DNA of 64,000 nucleotides from Pseudogemmatithrix spongiicola (GTDB lineage: Bacteria; Gemmatimonadota; Gemmatimonadetes; Gemmatimonadales; Gemmatimonadaceae). The stretch lies in contig NZ_CP130613.1 in assembly GCF_030623445.1 (NCBI RefSeq), positions 930,001-994,000 on the forward strand, given 5' to 3'. A program made the translations under genes and the position numbers. Below, piece after piece: positions 8,122 to 19,361 of this stretch. Positions within the stretch are counted from its first letter, which is position 1, and every line of letters starts with the position of its first letter. The notes under the pieces were generated by a model. That model saw only the letters and a list, made by a program, of their open reading frames with translations. It searched no databases and was not told where the DNA came from.

Positions 8122-10389
8122 GTGACCCGAATACTTCGCTCGATCGCAATTCGGTTTCCATTGCTGCTTGCCGCGATCGTCATGGCGGTGGCGGTGGTGA
8201 CGGGGCGACTCGCGAACCGCGAGATCGGCGAGGTGCTCGTGAGCGCGGCCCGCGCGGACCTTGAACACGGCGCGACACAGCTCGCGCAGCTGCTGGGCAA
8301 CGGCATCCCGGCGGCGCGGCGCACGCTCACGGAGGCGGCGCGCGGCCCGCAGCTGCGGCGTGCGCTCGGTCCGCGAAGCTCGGAGGCGGAGGCGGCGGCG
8401 CTGCTCGAGGCCTATGCGTCGGCACCGGAGACGGGCACGCGTGCCGCCGCGAGACTCCTCACGCCTGACGGCGATGTGCGCGCCTCGTGGACGCGCGTCG
8501 CCGGTGCGACGTCGATGGGGTGGACCATCGGTGGCCTACGTGAAGGCACGTTGCCACGCGATTCGGCGACGATCGGGCCCGTGGTCGCCATTCGCGACAC
8601 GACGCCGGGCTTCGTGGCCGTGGCGCCGGTGGTCAGCGAGGACGGGGCCCTGCTCGGATGGCTCGAGGAGGTTCATGTGGCGCGCGGGACGGGCGCCGCG
8701 GAGATCCGCGCGCTGATCGGCATCGAACGCCTCTTGCTGGGCTCGACCGAGTGGACGGTCTGGAGCGACTTCGATCGCATCGTGCCAGGTCCGGAGTTCA
8801 CCGCTGCGCCGGATTCGGTGCAGCGCGTCGCGTCGCCGGGTGGCGTGACCGCGCTGGGCCTCGGGCGGGCGGTCCCCGGCACGCCGTGGCTGGTGTGGGT
8901 CGAGCGGCCCGAGGCCGATATCATGGCGCCCATCCGGTCGTTCCTCGATCGCATGTGGCTGGCGACGCTCGTGATAGCGGGTGTCGGCGCGGCGTTGGCG
9001 TGGTTACTGGCGCGCTACCTCGCCGCGCGCATCCGCGTGGTCGCGGTGGAACTCGATCGCACGTTGGCCGCTCACGGCGCGCCGCCCGCCGCCGAGCCGG
9101 GGCTCGCCGCGGCAGACCCGGCCGACGAACTGCGACAGCTGGAAGAGTCGTACGCGGCGTTGGAAGAACGCCTGGAGCAACGGCGTCGGCTCGACGAGCA
9201 GGTGCTGCAAGCGCAGAAGCTCGAGGCCGTCGGGCGCTTGGCCGGTGGCATCGCCCATGACTTCAACAATCTGCTGACGGTGATGGCCTCGTATGCCGGC
9301 ATGGCCCGCGAGGGCCTCGCCCCCGATTCGCCCGAGGCGCATGATCTTGACGAAGTGCTGAAGGCGATCGATCGGGCGACGGCGCTCACGCGGCAGCTGC
9401 TGACCTTCAGCCGGCAGCGACTCAGCGACGTGCAGCCGCTGGACCTGAACGGCGTGGTGCGCAACACGGACTCGATGCTCGCCCGCCTCATTCCCAGCAA
9501 CGTCGAACGGCGCATCGAGCTCGCCACGGACCTCCCGCCGATCGAGGCGGACGCCACGCAGATGGAGCAGGTCTTGGTGAATCTCGTCGTCAACGCGGTC
9601 GACGCGATGCCCGACGGAGGGCGACTCACGATCCGCACGAGCCGGTCGCGCCTGTCGGGGCTTCATGGGGCGGATTCCACGGCGCCGGCAGAGGACTGCG
9701 TATGCCTCGAGGTCAGCGATACCGGCGTCGGCATGGACGCGGCGACCCTGGCGCGCGTCTTCGATCCCTTCTTCACGACCAAGCCGCTGGGCAAGGGCAC
9801 CGGGCTGGGGCTGGCGACGGTGCACGGCATCGCACAGGCGGCAGGGGGGCGCATCGTGCCGCAGTCCGAGCCCGGGAAGGGCACCGCGATGCGCGTGTAC
9901 TTCCCGCTGGTGCGGCCCGCGCAGGAGGCTGAACCTGACTCGGCGAATCCCGGTTCTTCGTCGCGCGCCTTGGCGATCACCGGCGAGGCGTTGGTGCCAG
10001 GCCTCGTCATGCTCGCGGAGGACGATCCCTCGACGCGCATGGTGATGAAGCGCATCCTCGAGGCCGGGGGGCATCGGGTCCACGCGCACGAGACCGCCGA
10101 CGCCGCCCTCGCGTGGCTGGAGACCTGCCCCGCCGGGTCGTTCCCGATCGCGGTCATCTCCGATGTGATGATGCCCGGCATGAACGGCATCGCGTTCGCG
10201 GCCGTGCTGCGGGAACGATTCCCGCACCTGCCGGTGATCCTCGTGAGCGGATACGCCGACGTTCGGGACCGGATCCCCGCGGACCTCGCCAGCCGCCCCG
10301 TGATCCTCGAGAAGCCGTTCACGGCTTCGGCGTTGCACGCGGCGCTTCGGCGCGCCGTGCGCCACGCGCGGTCAAGCCGTCAGGCGTAG
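8122..10389 (+). CDS. Membrane hybrid sensor histidine kinase with C-terminal receiver
   Basis: This 755-residue protein should autophosphorylate on His and pass the phosphate to its own receiver. It has a first membrane segment at residues 7-27, an extracytoplasmic sensor region of about 250 residues, and a second membrane segment near 278-299. A coiled coil follows, then a HisKA domain with GGIAHDFNN (His near 378), an HATPase with NLVVNAVDAMPDGG, DTGVGM and GKGTGLGLATVHG, and a receiver from about residue 627 with acid pair AEDD, phospho-acceptor in ISDVMMPGMNG (near 681) and Lys in LEKPF. The ligand cannot be inferred from the sensor region. No response regulator gene is adjacent. The start is GTG 8122. 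Its end overlaps the convergent DUF2177 gene by 18 nt. Confidence 0.88.
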   Translation: MTRILRSIAIRFPLLLAAIVMAVAVVTGRLANREIGEVLVSAARADLEHGATQLAQLLGNGIPAARRTLTEAARGPQLRRALGPRSSEAEAAALLEAYASAPETGTRAAARLLTPDGDVRASWTRVAGATSMGWTIGGLREGTLPRDSATIGPVVAIRDTTPGFVAVAPVVSEDGALLGWLEEVHVARGTGAAEIRALIGIERLLLGSTEWTVWSDFDRIVPGPEFTAAPDSVQRVASPGGVTALGLGRAVPGTPWLVWVERPEADIMAPIRSFLDRMWLATLVIAGVGAALAWLLARYLAARIRVVAVELDRTLAAHGAPPAAEPGLAAADPADELRQLEESYAALEERLEQRRRLDEQVLQAQKLEAVGRLAGGIAHDFNNLLTVMASYAGMAREGLAPDSPEAHDLDEVLKAIDRATALTRQLLTFSRQRLSDVQPLDLNGVVRNTDSMLARLIPSNVERRIELATDLPPIEADATQMEQVLVNLVVNAVDAMPDGGRLTIRTSRSRLSGLHGADSTAPAEDCVCLEVSDTGVGMDAATLARVFDPFFTTKPLGKGTGLGLATVHGIAQAAGGRIVPQSEPGKGTAMRVYFPLVRPAQEAEPDSANPGSSSRALAITGEALVPGLVMLAEDDPSTRMVMKRILEAGGHRVHAHETADAALAWLETCPAGSFPIAVISDVMMPGMNGIAFAAVLRERFPHLPVILVSGYADVRDRIPADLASRPVILEKPFTASALHAALRRAVRHARSSRQA

Positions 10390-10776
10390 CCCCACCCAGG
10401 TGCCGGCCGCGGCAACGCTCGCCGTGAGGACGACGCCCCACGCGAGGTCCACCGGCACCACGCCGGAGGGGAATCCCTTGAGCAACGCCAGCGACGTCAG
10501 GTCGAACGCGGCGTAGGCCGCGAGGCCGAAGACCCCGCCGAGGGCGGCGGCGCGCAGCACGCTCTGCTTCTCGATGCCCGGCAGCACGCAGAGCACGACA
10601 ATCGCCGCGACGTAGATCAGATAGAAGGCGATAGCCGCGCCCCACTTGGTCTGCTCCGCGAGCAGATGGCCCATCTGGCGCTGGTAGAAGCCTTTCGCGA
10701 CGAAGCCAAGCCACGCGATGTCGAGGGCGAAGAACGTCGCGGTGCAGGCGGCGTATAGCTTCAGGTAGAAGGCCAT
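10372..10776 (-). CDS. DUF2177 family small membrane protein
   Basis: A 134-residue integral membrane protein with four predicted hydrophobic segments. It has the DUF2177-like N terminus (LYAACTATFFALDIAWLGFVAKGFY) and the later AAYAAFDLTSLALL segment. Function is unknown. It lies 19 nt downstream of the DUF4399 gene on the same strand and carries GGAG about 10 nt before the ATG, so the two are probably cotranscribed. Confidence 0.75.
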   Translation of the reverse strand: MAFYLKLYAACTATFFALDIAWLGFVAKGFYQRQMGHLLAEQTKWGAAIAFYLIYVAAIVVLCVLPGIEKQSVLRAAALGGVFGLAAYAAFDLTSLALLKGFPSGVVPVDLAWGVVLTASVAAAGTWVGLRLTA

Positions 10777-10795
10777 GGGGCGCGGCTCCGTCGGG

Positions 10796-11221
10796 TCAGC
10801 GGACGGTGATGCGGATCGGCGCGCTCACGAGCTCGCGCGAGATCACCTTGTGCTCGTGGTCGCCGAGCACGGCGCGGAGCGTGTAGGTACCGGGGGCCAG
10901 CGTGAGCGTGGTCTCGATGGCGCCGGTGCCGAAGTGGCGATGCAGCGAGTCGGCCGGGATGAGTGTGCCCGGCGCGCCGGCATCGGTGTTGATCAGGATG
11001 TGGAAGTGCCCGGTACGCGGAAAGTTCACGCTGGCCGGTGCGACGCCCCAGTTCTTCAGGCCGAACACGACGGTGAAGGTGCGCGGGACGGTCGCGCCGT
11101 CGCGGGGCTCGCGGATGGAGATCTCCGGGGCGGGCGTCTGGGCGGGCGTCGCCTGCGCGCGGAGGGTGGGCGCGGCGGAGACCACGGCGAGCAGGGCGGC
11201 GGCGAGGAAGCGGATCGGCAT
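10796..11221 (-). CDS. Exported DUF4399 protein
   Basis: ATG 11221 is chosen because it begins a clean signal peptide (about 22 residues ending AAPTLRAQ). The longer open frame up to 11353 has no such feature. The mature part, about 118 residues, matches the DUF4399 pattern: REPRDGATVPRTFTVVFGLKNWGVAPA, then GHFHILIN and GTYTLRAVLGDHEHKV. It is probably a small periplasmic beta-sandwich with conserved His. Role is unknown; the family often sits near metal or heme proteins. Confidence 0.75.
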   Translation of the reverse strand: MPIRFLAAALLAVVSAAPTLRAQATPAQTPAPEISIREPRDGATVPRTFTVVFGLKNWGVAPASVNFPRTGHFHILINTDAGAPGTLIPADSLHRHFGTGAIETTLTLAPGTYTLRAVLGDHEHKVISRELVSAPIRITVR

Positions 11222-11375
11222 CGGGCGGGCGAGTGAGGGACGAACGGGCGGATACCGGTGAGACCGGCACAGGGAAGTAAACCCCTGGCACCCCGTACAA
11301 GTTCGCTCCGTCGCGGCTTGCGGCACAGAGGTTCGTGGCGCATCGTCATGCAACCTTCATCGCTTGGAGTCCTCC

Positions 11376-11810
11376 TTGATTCGCCGGCTGGCTGTCCTCT
11401 CCTCGTTGGCCCTCGCTGCGATGGCCTTCGCCCTGCCACCGGCCGACCGGGCTGACGAAGGCGCCGTCCGTCGAGCGTCCCACACGATTACCATCACGCT
11501 CAAGTGCGAGACGCGCGACGGATTCGCCTCGCCCGACACGTTGCGCATCAAGCAAGGCGATACGGTCTACATCGAGCTCTCGCCGGACTCCGACGTCAGC
11601 AACTTCGTCGTGACGCCGAAGCCGCGGATAGGGATTCTTCCCGGCGCGTGGCCGTACCGTACGCGGCAGCTGACTGGCGGCCCCGGCAATCGCGCCGCCG
11701 CAGCGGACATGAAGCCGAACGCGGAAGGCCACTATCGCTATAACGCGCAGGGCGCATGCCCGGGCGGGCCGCCCGCGAAGTTTGACCCCGACATCATCGT
11801 CGAGCTCTAG
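11376..11810 (+). CDS. Exported hypothetical protein, small beta-rich domain
   Basis: A protein of about 144 residues with an N-terminal signal peptide (MIRRLAVLSSLALAAMAFA) followed by one domain starting HTITITLKCETRDGF. I do not recognise the family. The strand-rich start and the phrase IKQGDTVYIELSPDSDVSNFVVTP suggest an Ig or cupredoxin-like sandwich, but no Cys-His copper set is complete. TTG 11376 is chosen because GGAG lies 6 nt upstream; TTG 11364 is also in frame. It ends 6 nt before the kinase gene and may form an operon with it. Confidence 0.6.
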   Translation: MIRRLAVLSSLALAAMAFALPPADRADEGAVRRASHTITITLKCETRDGFASPDTLRIKQGDTVYIELSPDSDVSNFVVTPKPRIGILPGAWPYRTRQLTGGPGNRAAAADMKPNAEGHYRYNAQGACPGGPPAKFDPDIIVEL

Positions 11811-11816
11811 CCCGTC

Positions 11817-14075
<2,259 letters not shown>

Positions 14076-14096
14076 ATCCCGGGGCGGTCCTGGCCC

Positions 14097-14115
14097 GTAG
14101 GTGCCCTGCACCTAC
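14097..14115. terminator. Perfect hairpin after the kinase gene
   Basis: An 8-bp perfect inverted repeat GTAGGTGC-CCT-GCACCTAC begins 22 nt after the kinase stop and ends 27 nt before the next start. No T run follows, so it may be a weak terminator, an mRNA-stabilising hairpin or an operator for the next gene. Confidence 0.45.
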
Positions 14116-14141
14116 GACGCGCCCTTCCACCCGTACCGCCG

Positions 14142-14807
14142 ATGCAAGCGACCCCCTCCGCGCAGCCCGCGCCCGCCCCTGCAGCAAGCGCCCCGCAGAC
14201 CACCGCGCCGCAGAGTCCGGTGCTGCCCGGCGGTCCCTACACGGCACGCGAGATGTACGAAGCCGCCTCCACGCAGCGGCGCCTCATCCGCGACCAGCTG
14301 GCCAACGCCGAGGGCGAGCGCGAGGAAGTGGCGCGGCAGCTGCGCCAGCCGGGTGTCGAGGGCGTGGACAAGGAGGGGCTTGAGCAGCATCTGCGCGCGC
14401 TCGACATCCGCGTGCTTGACCTGCGCCAGCAATTGGCCGATGCGCAGTTGCGCGAGTCCCAAGCGGCGGCGGTGCCCGGGAGTACCACGCCGTCACCGGA
14501 GGAGAGCAGCGCCGATCGCTTCGAGGTCGTCATGACGGTGGGCGTGCTCCTGACACTCGCGATGGGATTCCCGCTGGTGATTGCCTACGCGCGGCGTCTC
14601 TGGAAGAAGGCGGCGGTGACGGTCTCGATGACCCCGGAGCTTGACCGCCGCCTCGATTCGATCGATCGCGCGATCGAGACCACGGCCCTGGAAGTCGAGC
14701 GCATCGGCGAAGGCCAGCGCTTCGTGACCCAGCTGCTGGCGAATCGCGCGATGCAGGATGCCGCGCAAGCGCTCCCGCCCAGCGCGGATTCGCGACCGAC
14801 GACGTAA
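14142..14807 (+). CDS. Hypothetical coiled-coil protein with one membrane segment
   Basis: A 221-residue protein of unknown function. The order of parts is a Pro/Ala-rich N terminus (1-35), a charged coiled coil (about 40-110), one membrane helix (about 130-150, VVMTVGVLLTLAMGFPLVIAY) and a second short coiled coil with conserved-looking EVERIGEGQRF near 190. The arrangement suggests a membrane scaffold. It follows the Ser/Thr kinase by 66 nt and could be its partner, but that is only positional. Confidence 0.6.
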   Translation: MQATPSAQPAPAPAASAPQTTAPQSPVLPGGPYTAREMYEAASTQRRLIRDQLANAEGEREEVARQLRQPGVEGVDKEGLEQHLRALDIRVLDLRQQLADAQLRESQAAAVPGSTTPSPEESSADRFEVVMTVGVLLTLAMGFPLVIAYARRLWKKAAVTVSMTPELDRRLDSIDRAIETTALEVERIGEGQRFVTQLLANRAMQDAAQALPPSADSRPTT

Positions 14808-14828
14808 GCGTTCGGGTGGGCCCCTGCG

Positions 14829-14834
14829 TAGGTT
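14829..14834 (+). promoter_or_regulatory. -10-like hexamer TAGGTT, 5 nt before SulP start
   Basis: TAGGTT lies 5 nt before ATG 14840, with no ribosome site. It fits the leaderless pattern seen at other genes in the window and helps choose ATG 14840 as the start. Confidence 0.4.
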
Positions 14835-14839
14835 GCGGG

Positions 14840-16321
14840 ATGCCCACTGCGAACATGTTTGCCTACCCGCGACAGGACGCCGTCGCCGGATTCGTCGTAT
14901 TCCTCGTCGCGCTCCCGCTGTGCCTGGGCATCGCCATCGCATCGGGAGCACCGCCCGTCTCGGGGCTGGTGGCGGGCGCCGTCGGTGGACTGGTGGTGCC
15001 TTGGATCAGCCGATCCCCGCTGTCGGTGACGGGTCCGGCGGCCGGCCTGACGGCCATCGTGCTCGCCGAGACGCAGGCGCTTGGGTCGTTCGAGCTGTTC
15101 CTGACGGCGACGCTGGTCGCGGGCGTGCTGCAGGCCGGACTCGGCTTCCTGCGAAGCGGACGCTTCGCGGCTCTCGTCCCGTCGGCGGTCATCAAGGGCA
15201 TGCTCGCCGCGATCGGCATCACCATCGTGTGGAAGCAGCTCCCCGTCGCGGTGGGCGCGGCAGGCCTCGCGGACCTCGCGACGTCGTTCAACGTAGGCGC
15301 CGCGCTGCTCACGCTGCTGTCGCTGGTGATTCTCTATGGTTGGCGGCATACGCCGCTCGCGAAGATCGCCGTGCTCTCCCCGGCGATGGTCGTCGTGCTG
15401 CTGACGAGCGTGCTGGCGGCGGTGTTCAGCGGCGTGTCGGGCCTCGCACTCGCGCCGGCGCAGTTCGTCGACGTCCCCATCGGCGGCGCCACGGCGCTGC
15501 TCGACGCCATGCCGCGCCCGGATTGGTCGGGCTTCGGCATCGCGGAGATGTGGGTCGCCGCGGTGACGGTCGCCGTGGTCGCGAGCATCGAGACGCTCCT
15601 TTCGTTGCAGGCCATCGACCGGTTGGACCCGCTGCGCCGCAGCAGCCCCCCGGACCGCGAGCTCATCGCGCAGGGCACGGCGAACGCCGTGTCCGGGTTC
15701 CTCGGCGGCCTGCCCGTGACGGCGGTCATCGTGCGCAGCGGGGCGAACCTCGCCGCCGGCGGGCGCGAGCGCATGTCGGCGCTGGTGCATGGCGTGTTGC
15801 TCGTGGTAGCCGTGGTCTATGCGGCGCCGTTGCTCACGAAGATTCCGCTCGCGGCCTTGGCGGCGGTGCTGATCCAGGTCGGGCTCAACCTCTGCAAGCC
15901 GGCCCTGTTCTCCACGCAGGTGAAGCTTGGCTGGACGCAGTTCGCCCCCTTTGCGCTGACGATCGCCGCGGTGCTCGCGCTGGACCTGCTCAAGGGCGTG
16001 ATCGTCGGCATCATCGTCGGCATCGCGTTCGTGCTGTATCAGAACTCACGCGGGGCGATCGTCCAGGAACGCTCGCCGAGCGGCCAGCTCCTGCTGCGGT
16101 TCCGGCGCGACGGCACCTTTCTCTCGAAGCCGGCGATCGTCGAGATGCTCGAGGCGATCCCCGACGGCGAGCGCGTGCTGGTGGACGGCACCGGCGAGTA
16201 CATCGACCATGACGTGAAGGAAGTGTTGGCGTCGTTCCTCGCGGACGCGCCACGGCGCAGCATCCTCGTCACGGTGACGGGCATCGATCTATCGATGGCC
16301 GCGCCGGGCGGCGGGCACTAG
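14840..16321 (+). CDS. SulP-family anion transporter
   Basis: A secondary anion carrier of the SulP family (sulfate or bicarbonate) in the inner membrane, 493 residues. Hydrophobic helices fill residues 12-405. Family marks include LPLCLGIAIASGAPPVSGLVAG near the N terminus, LSVTGPAAGL, and the signature block ETLLSLQAIDRL through FLGGLPVTAVIVRSGAN. The C-terminal 80 residues resemble a short STAS-like domain (GERVLVDGTGEYIDHDVKEVL). Carbonic-anhydrase-associated SulP proteins look similar, but no carbonic anhydrase gene is adjacent, so the substrate is open. Confidence 0.85.
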   Translation: MPTANMFAYPRQDAVAGFVVFLVALPLCLGIAIASGAPPVSGLVAGAVGGLVVPWISRSPLSVTGPAAGLTAIVLAETQALGSFELFLTATLVAGVLQAGLGFLRSGRFAALVPSAVIKGMLAAIGITIVWKQLPVAVGAAGLADLATSFNVGAALLTLLSLVILYGWRHTPLAKIAVLSPAMVVVLLTSVLAAVFSGVSGLALAPAQFVDVPIGGATALLDAMPRPDWSGFGIAEMWVAAVTVAVVASIETLLSLQAIDRLDPLRRSSPPDRELIAQGTANAVSGFLGGLPVTAVIVRSGANLAAGGRERMSALVHGVLLVVAVVYAAPLLTKIPLAALAAVLIQVGLNLCKPALFSTQVKLGWTQFAPFALTIAAVLALDLLKGVIVGIIVGIAFVLYQNSRGAIVQERSPSGQLLLRFRRDGTFLSKPAIVEMLEAIPDGERVLVDGTGEYIDHDVKEVLASFLADAPRRSILVTVTGIDLSMAAPGGGH

Positions 16322-16354
16322 ACTCTCTGTTTCGACCCTCAACCTCGACCGAGC

Positions 16355-18754
16355 ATGCGAACGATCCTCCGCTTCCTCCGGGCCGCCGTGCTGATGCCGC
16401 TCGCGGGCGTCACGCTGGCCGCGCAATCTCCCGCGCCGTTAGTCGGCGTCCGCGTCGATGCCGACCGCAACAAGCTGCTGCTGGAGATCCCGCAGGCGCA
16501 GCTGAACAAGGACCTGCTGCACCAATCGGTGCTGGCGACCGGCGCGGGTGTGAACGCGCTGGGCCTGGATCGCGGACAGGTCGGCGGCGAGGTGGTGTTC
16601 CGCTTCGAGCGTCGTGGCCGCCGCGTCCTGATGGTCGCGGACAACTGGACCTCGCGCGCGCCGGCGGCCGACGCGGCGGGGCAGCGGGCCGCGGCTGAGG
16701 CGTTCCCGCGTGCGGTGCTCGCGTCGTTCCCCATCGAGAGCGAGGCCGACGGCCTCCTGACGGTGGATGCCACGGGATTCTTCCTCACCGACACCTATGG
16801 CGTGGGTGAGTCGCTGCGCCGCGCGCAGCAGGGCAGTGCGCGCGTGGACGCGGCGCGCAGCTGGTTCGAGTCCGATCGCACGAAGGCCTTCCCGCGCAAC
16901 GTCGAAATCCACGCCGTGCTCACGTTCAGCGTGGACAATGCCGGACCGGCGCTGCGGCGGTGGGCGGCCGATCCCAGCGCACCGGTGTTCGAGATCCACC
17001 ACTCGATCGTCGCGCTCCCGGAGGCGGATGGCTTCCGTCCGCGGCAGGCCGATCCACGCTCTGGGTACTTCGGCACGGGCTTCCTGGACTTCTCGCAGGG
17101 CTTGGACGGCACCTATCGCGCGGGCTTCATCAACCGCTGGCGGTTGATTCCCAAGGACCCCGCGGCGTACGCACGCGGCGTGCCGACGGAGCCGACGAAT
17201 CCCATCATCTACTATCTCGATCCGGGCATCCCGGAGCCGTACAAGTCGGCGTTCCGCGAGGGCGGCAATTGGTGGAACACGGTGTTCGAGGCCGCGGGCT
17301 TCAAGAACGCGTTCCAGGTGCGCGACCTGCCGGCCGGCGCCGACCCGATGGACGCGCGCTACAACCTCATCTACTGGGTGCATCGCAACGGCCCCGGCCC
17401 GTCGGTGGGCCCGTCGTTCAGCGATCCGCGCACGGGCGAGATCGTGCGCACCGTGGTCCGCATGGATTCCTACCGCTCGCTGGTGGACTACAACATCTGG
17501 GCGGGCCTGGTTCCCGCGGCGGGTGCACGCGGACTGGGCGTGAGCGCTGAAGCCTTCGCAATGGCCCGCCGTCGGCAGCACACGGCGCATGAGATCGGCC
17601 ACACCCTCGGGCTCTCGCACAACTTCATCGCCGCCTCGCAGGGCCGCTCGTCGGTGATGGACTATCCGTTCCCGCTGGTGAGCGTGGGCGCGAACAACAC
17701 GATCGATCTCTCGCAGGCGTATGCGCCGATGGCGGGTGCGTGGGACTCGTTGGCGATCCGCTACGGCTACACCTGGTATCCGAACGCGCAGGCGGAGCGC
17801 GCCGGCCTCGACCGCATCACGCAGGAGATGCTCCGCCGCGACGTGCGCTTCATCGCCGACCAGCATGCCGGCGCCGACGGGTCGATCCCCAACGCCACGC
17901 GCTGGGTGGAAGGCGCCTCGATGACCGACGCCGTGAACCGCACGATGGCCGTGCGCCGCGTCGCGATGCAGGCCTTCGACGAGCGCGCCATCCAGCCGGG
18001 CGAGCCGATGTACCTGCTCTCGATGCGCTTCCTGCACGTGTATCTGCATCACCGCTATTCGCTGGAAGGGCTGATCAAGACGGTCGGCGGCATGGACTTC
18101 CGGTACGCGCTGCGCGGCGACGGCCAGGTGCCGACGACGGTGATCCCGGCGGCCGAACAGCGCGCGGCCTTGACGATGGTGCTTGACGCCGTGCAACCGG
18201 CGCAGCTCGAGGTGCCGGAGCGCGTCCTCGCGTTGATTCCGCCGGTCCCGCCGGGTGGCGACGCGACCTACGATTGGCTGCCGCGCGCCGGCTCGACGGT
18301 GGATCAGGTCGAACTCGGCGGCGGCCTCGCCACCGAGGTCATCGAAGGCCTCATGGACCGCGAGCGCATGAACCGCGTGGCGCTGTTCTTCGCGCGCGAC
18401 CGTCAGCAGATGAACATCCACGAGCTGATGGAGACGATCCTCAACCGCAGCTGGTACGCGCCGGATGCGACGACGCCGAGCCAGCAGGCGCTACAGCGCG
18501 CGCTGCGTCGCGTGGTGCTGAACACGATGCTCGACCGCGCGGGTGATGCACGCGCCGACGCCGATGTGCGGCAGGTGGTGGCCTACCATCTGGACGCGCT
18601 GCGGCAGCGGTTGCAGGGGCAGTCGCCGACGCCGGCGATCGCCAACCAGGCGTTGCGCGAGGCGGCCCTGCGGGAGATCGCCGTGTTCTTCGACGGACGC
18701 GATGATCCGTCGAAGCGGACGCGGTACCCGGTGATCGCGCTCCCTTGGCCCTGA
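16355..18754 (+). CDS. Exported zinc metalloprotease, DUF5117/DUF4953 type
   Basis: A secreted or periplasmic metalloprotease of 799 residues with a signal peptide (about 22 residues, ending TLAAQ). The zincin motif HEIGHTLGLSHN lies near residue 410. Family text around it includes YRAGFINRWRLIPKD, PIIYYLDPGIPEPYK, SVMDYPFPLV and a downstream YAPMAGAWDSLAIRYGY. The N-terminal part is the DUF5117-like beta domain. The three zinc ligands (two His plus the last His of the motif) and the catalytic Glu are present, so it should be active. Substrates of this family are unknown. A TAGACT hexamer 28 nt upstream may be its -10. Confidence 0.85.
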   Translation: MRTILRFLRAAVLMPLAGVTLAAQSPAPLVGVRVDADRNKLLLEIPQAQLNKDLLHQSVLATGAGVNALGLDRGQVGGEVVFRFERRGRRVLMVADNWTSRAPAADAAGQRAAAEAFPRAVLASFPIESEADGLLTVDATGFFLTDTYGVGESLRRAQQGSARVDAARSWFESDRTKAFPRNVEIHAVLTFSVDNAGPALRRWAADPSAPVFEIHHSIVALPEADGFRPRQADPRSGYFGTGFLDFSQGLDGTYRAGFINRWRLIPKDPAAYARGVPTEPTNPIIYYLDPGIPEPYKSAFREGGNWWNTVFEAAGFKNAFQVRDLPAGADPMDARYNLIYWVHRNGPGPSVGPSFSDPRTGEIVRTVVRMDSYRSLVDYNIWAGLVPAAGARGLGVSAEAFAMARRRQHTAHEIGHTLGLSHNFIAASQGRSSVMDYPFPLVSVGANNTIDLSQAYAPMAGAWDSLAIRYGYTWYPNAQAERAGLDRITQEMLRRDVRFIADQHAGADGSIPNATRWVEGASMTDAVNRTMAVRRVAMQAFDERAIQPGEPMYLLSMRFLHVYLHHRYSLEGLIKTVGGMDFRYALRGDGQVPTTVIPAAEQRAALTMVLDAVQPAQLEVPERVLALIPPVPPGGDATYDWLPRAGSTVDQVELGGGLATEVIEGLMDRERMNRVALFFARDRQQMNIHELMETILNRSWYAPDATTPSQQALQRALRRVVLNTMLDRAGDARADADVRQVVAYHLDALRQRLQGQSPTPAIANQALREAALREIAVFFDGRDDPSKRTRYPVIALPWP

Positions 18755-18773
18755 GTGTGCGCGGCGGACGCGC

Positions 18774-19361
18774 TTAGCGTCCGCTGCCCATCAGGAAGCG
18801 GCAGGCGGAATCGCCGCGGGCTTCGCAGCTCACCTCCTCGGCCCAACCCTTGGGGCCGAGGAGGGCCTGCGCGAGCCTGCCGAAGGTGCCGGCGTAGAAA
18901 TCGCAGATGGGCTCGCTGGCATGCTGACCGGCGCAGAGCGGGCAGTTCTGCAGGGTGATCTCAGCCGGATCGCCCGGCGTGAGGTGCACGTTCGCGCTGC
19001 CGGCGAACGTCCACGTGTGCTTGCCGATGGCTGTGAGCAGGACGCGCAGGGCCATCCCGCTCGGCAGCAGCGGCAGCAGCCACTGCGCCGGCTTGGGGAT
19101 GCGGTGCGCGAGCAGGTAGTCGCCGGTGCGGCGACCGGACTCCTGCATGACGCTGCGGGCGAACACGACGCCGTATGCGTCATGGACGGCGCGGACCAAC
19201 GCGGTGGCCTTCGACTCCTCGACCATATCCTGCGGCAGGTGCTCGAGGTCGTGCGCGGTGCTTTGCCACAACAGCCGTGCCGTGGCATCCCGACCGAGCC
19301 GATCACTCAGCGCGTGCGCCGTCTGGATGAGGACGTTGGGGCCGATGCGGCCGCTCGTCAC
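18774..19361 (-). CDS. V4R-domain protein, BchJ-like
   Basis: A 195-residue protein whose C-terminal half is a V4R (vinyl-4-reductase) domain, as in BchJ of bacteriochlorophyll synthesis. Typical marks are the Cys-rich NCPLCAGQ...PICDFYAGTFGRLAQALLG segment and the final EARGDSACRF, giving five Cys. V4R domains bind small hydrophobic or tetrapyrrole-like ligands, and BchJ itself may act as a pigment-precursor carrier rather than the reductase. The GTG start overlaps the hemN stop (GTGA), so it is coupled to coproporphyrinogen oxidase, which supports a tetrapyrrole role. No other bch gene is in the window. Confidence 0.75.
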   Translation of the reverse strand: MTSGRIGPNVLIQTAHALSDRLGRDATARLLWQSTAHDLEHLPQDMVEESKATALVRAVHDAYGVVFARSVMQESGRRTGDYLLAHRIPKPAQWLLPLLPSGMALRVLLTAIGKHTWTFAGSANVHLTPGDPAEITLQNCPLCAGQHASEPICDFYAGTFGRLAQALLGPKGWAEEVSCEARGDSACRFLMGSGR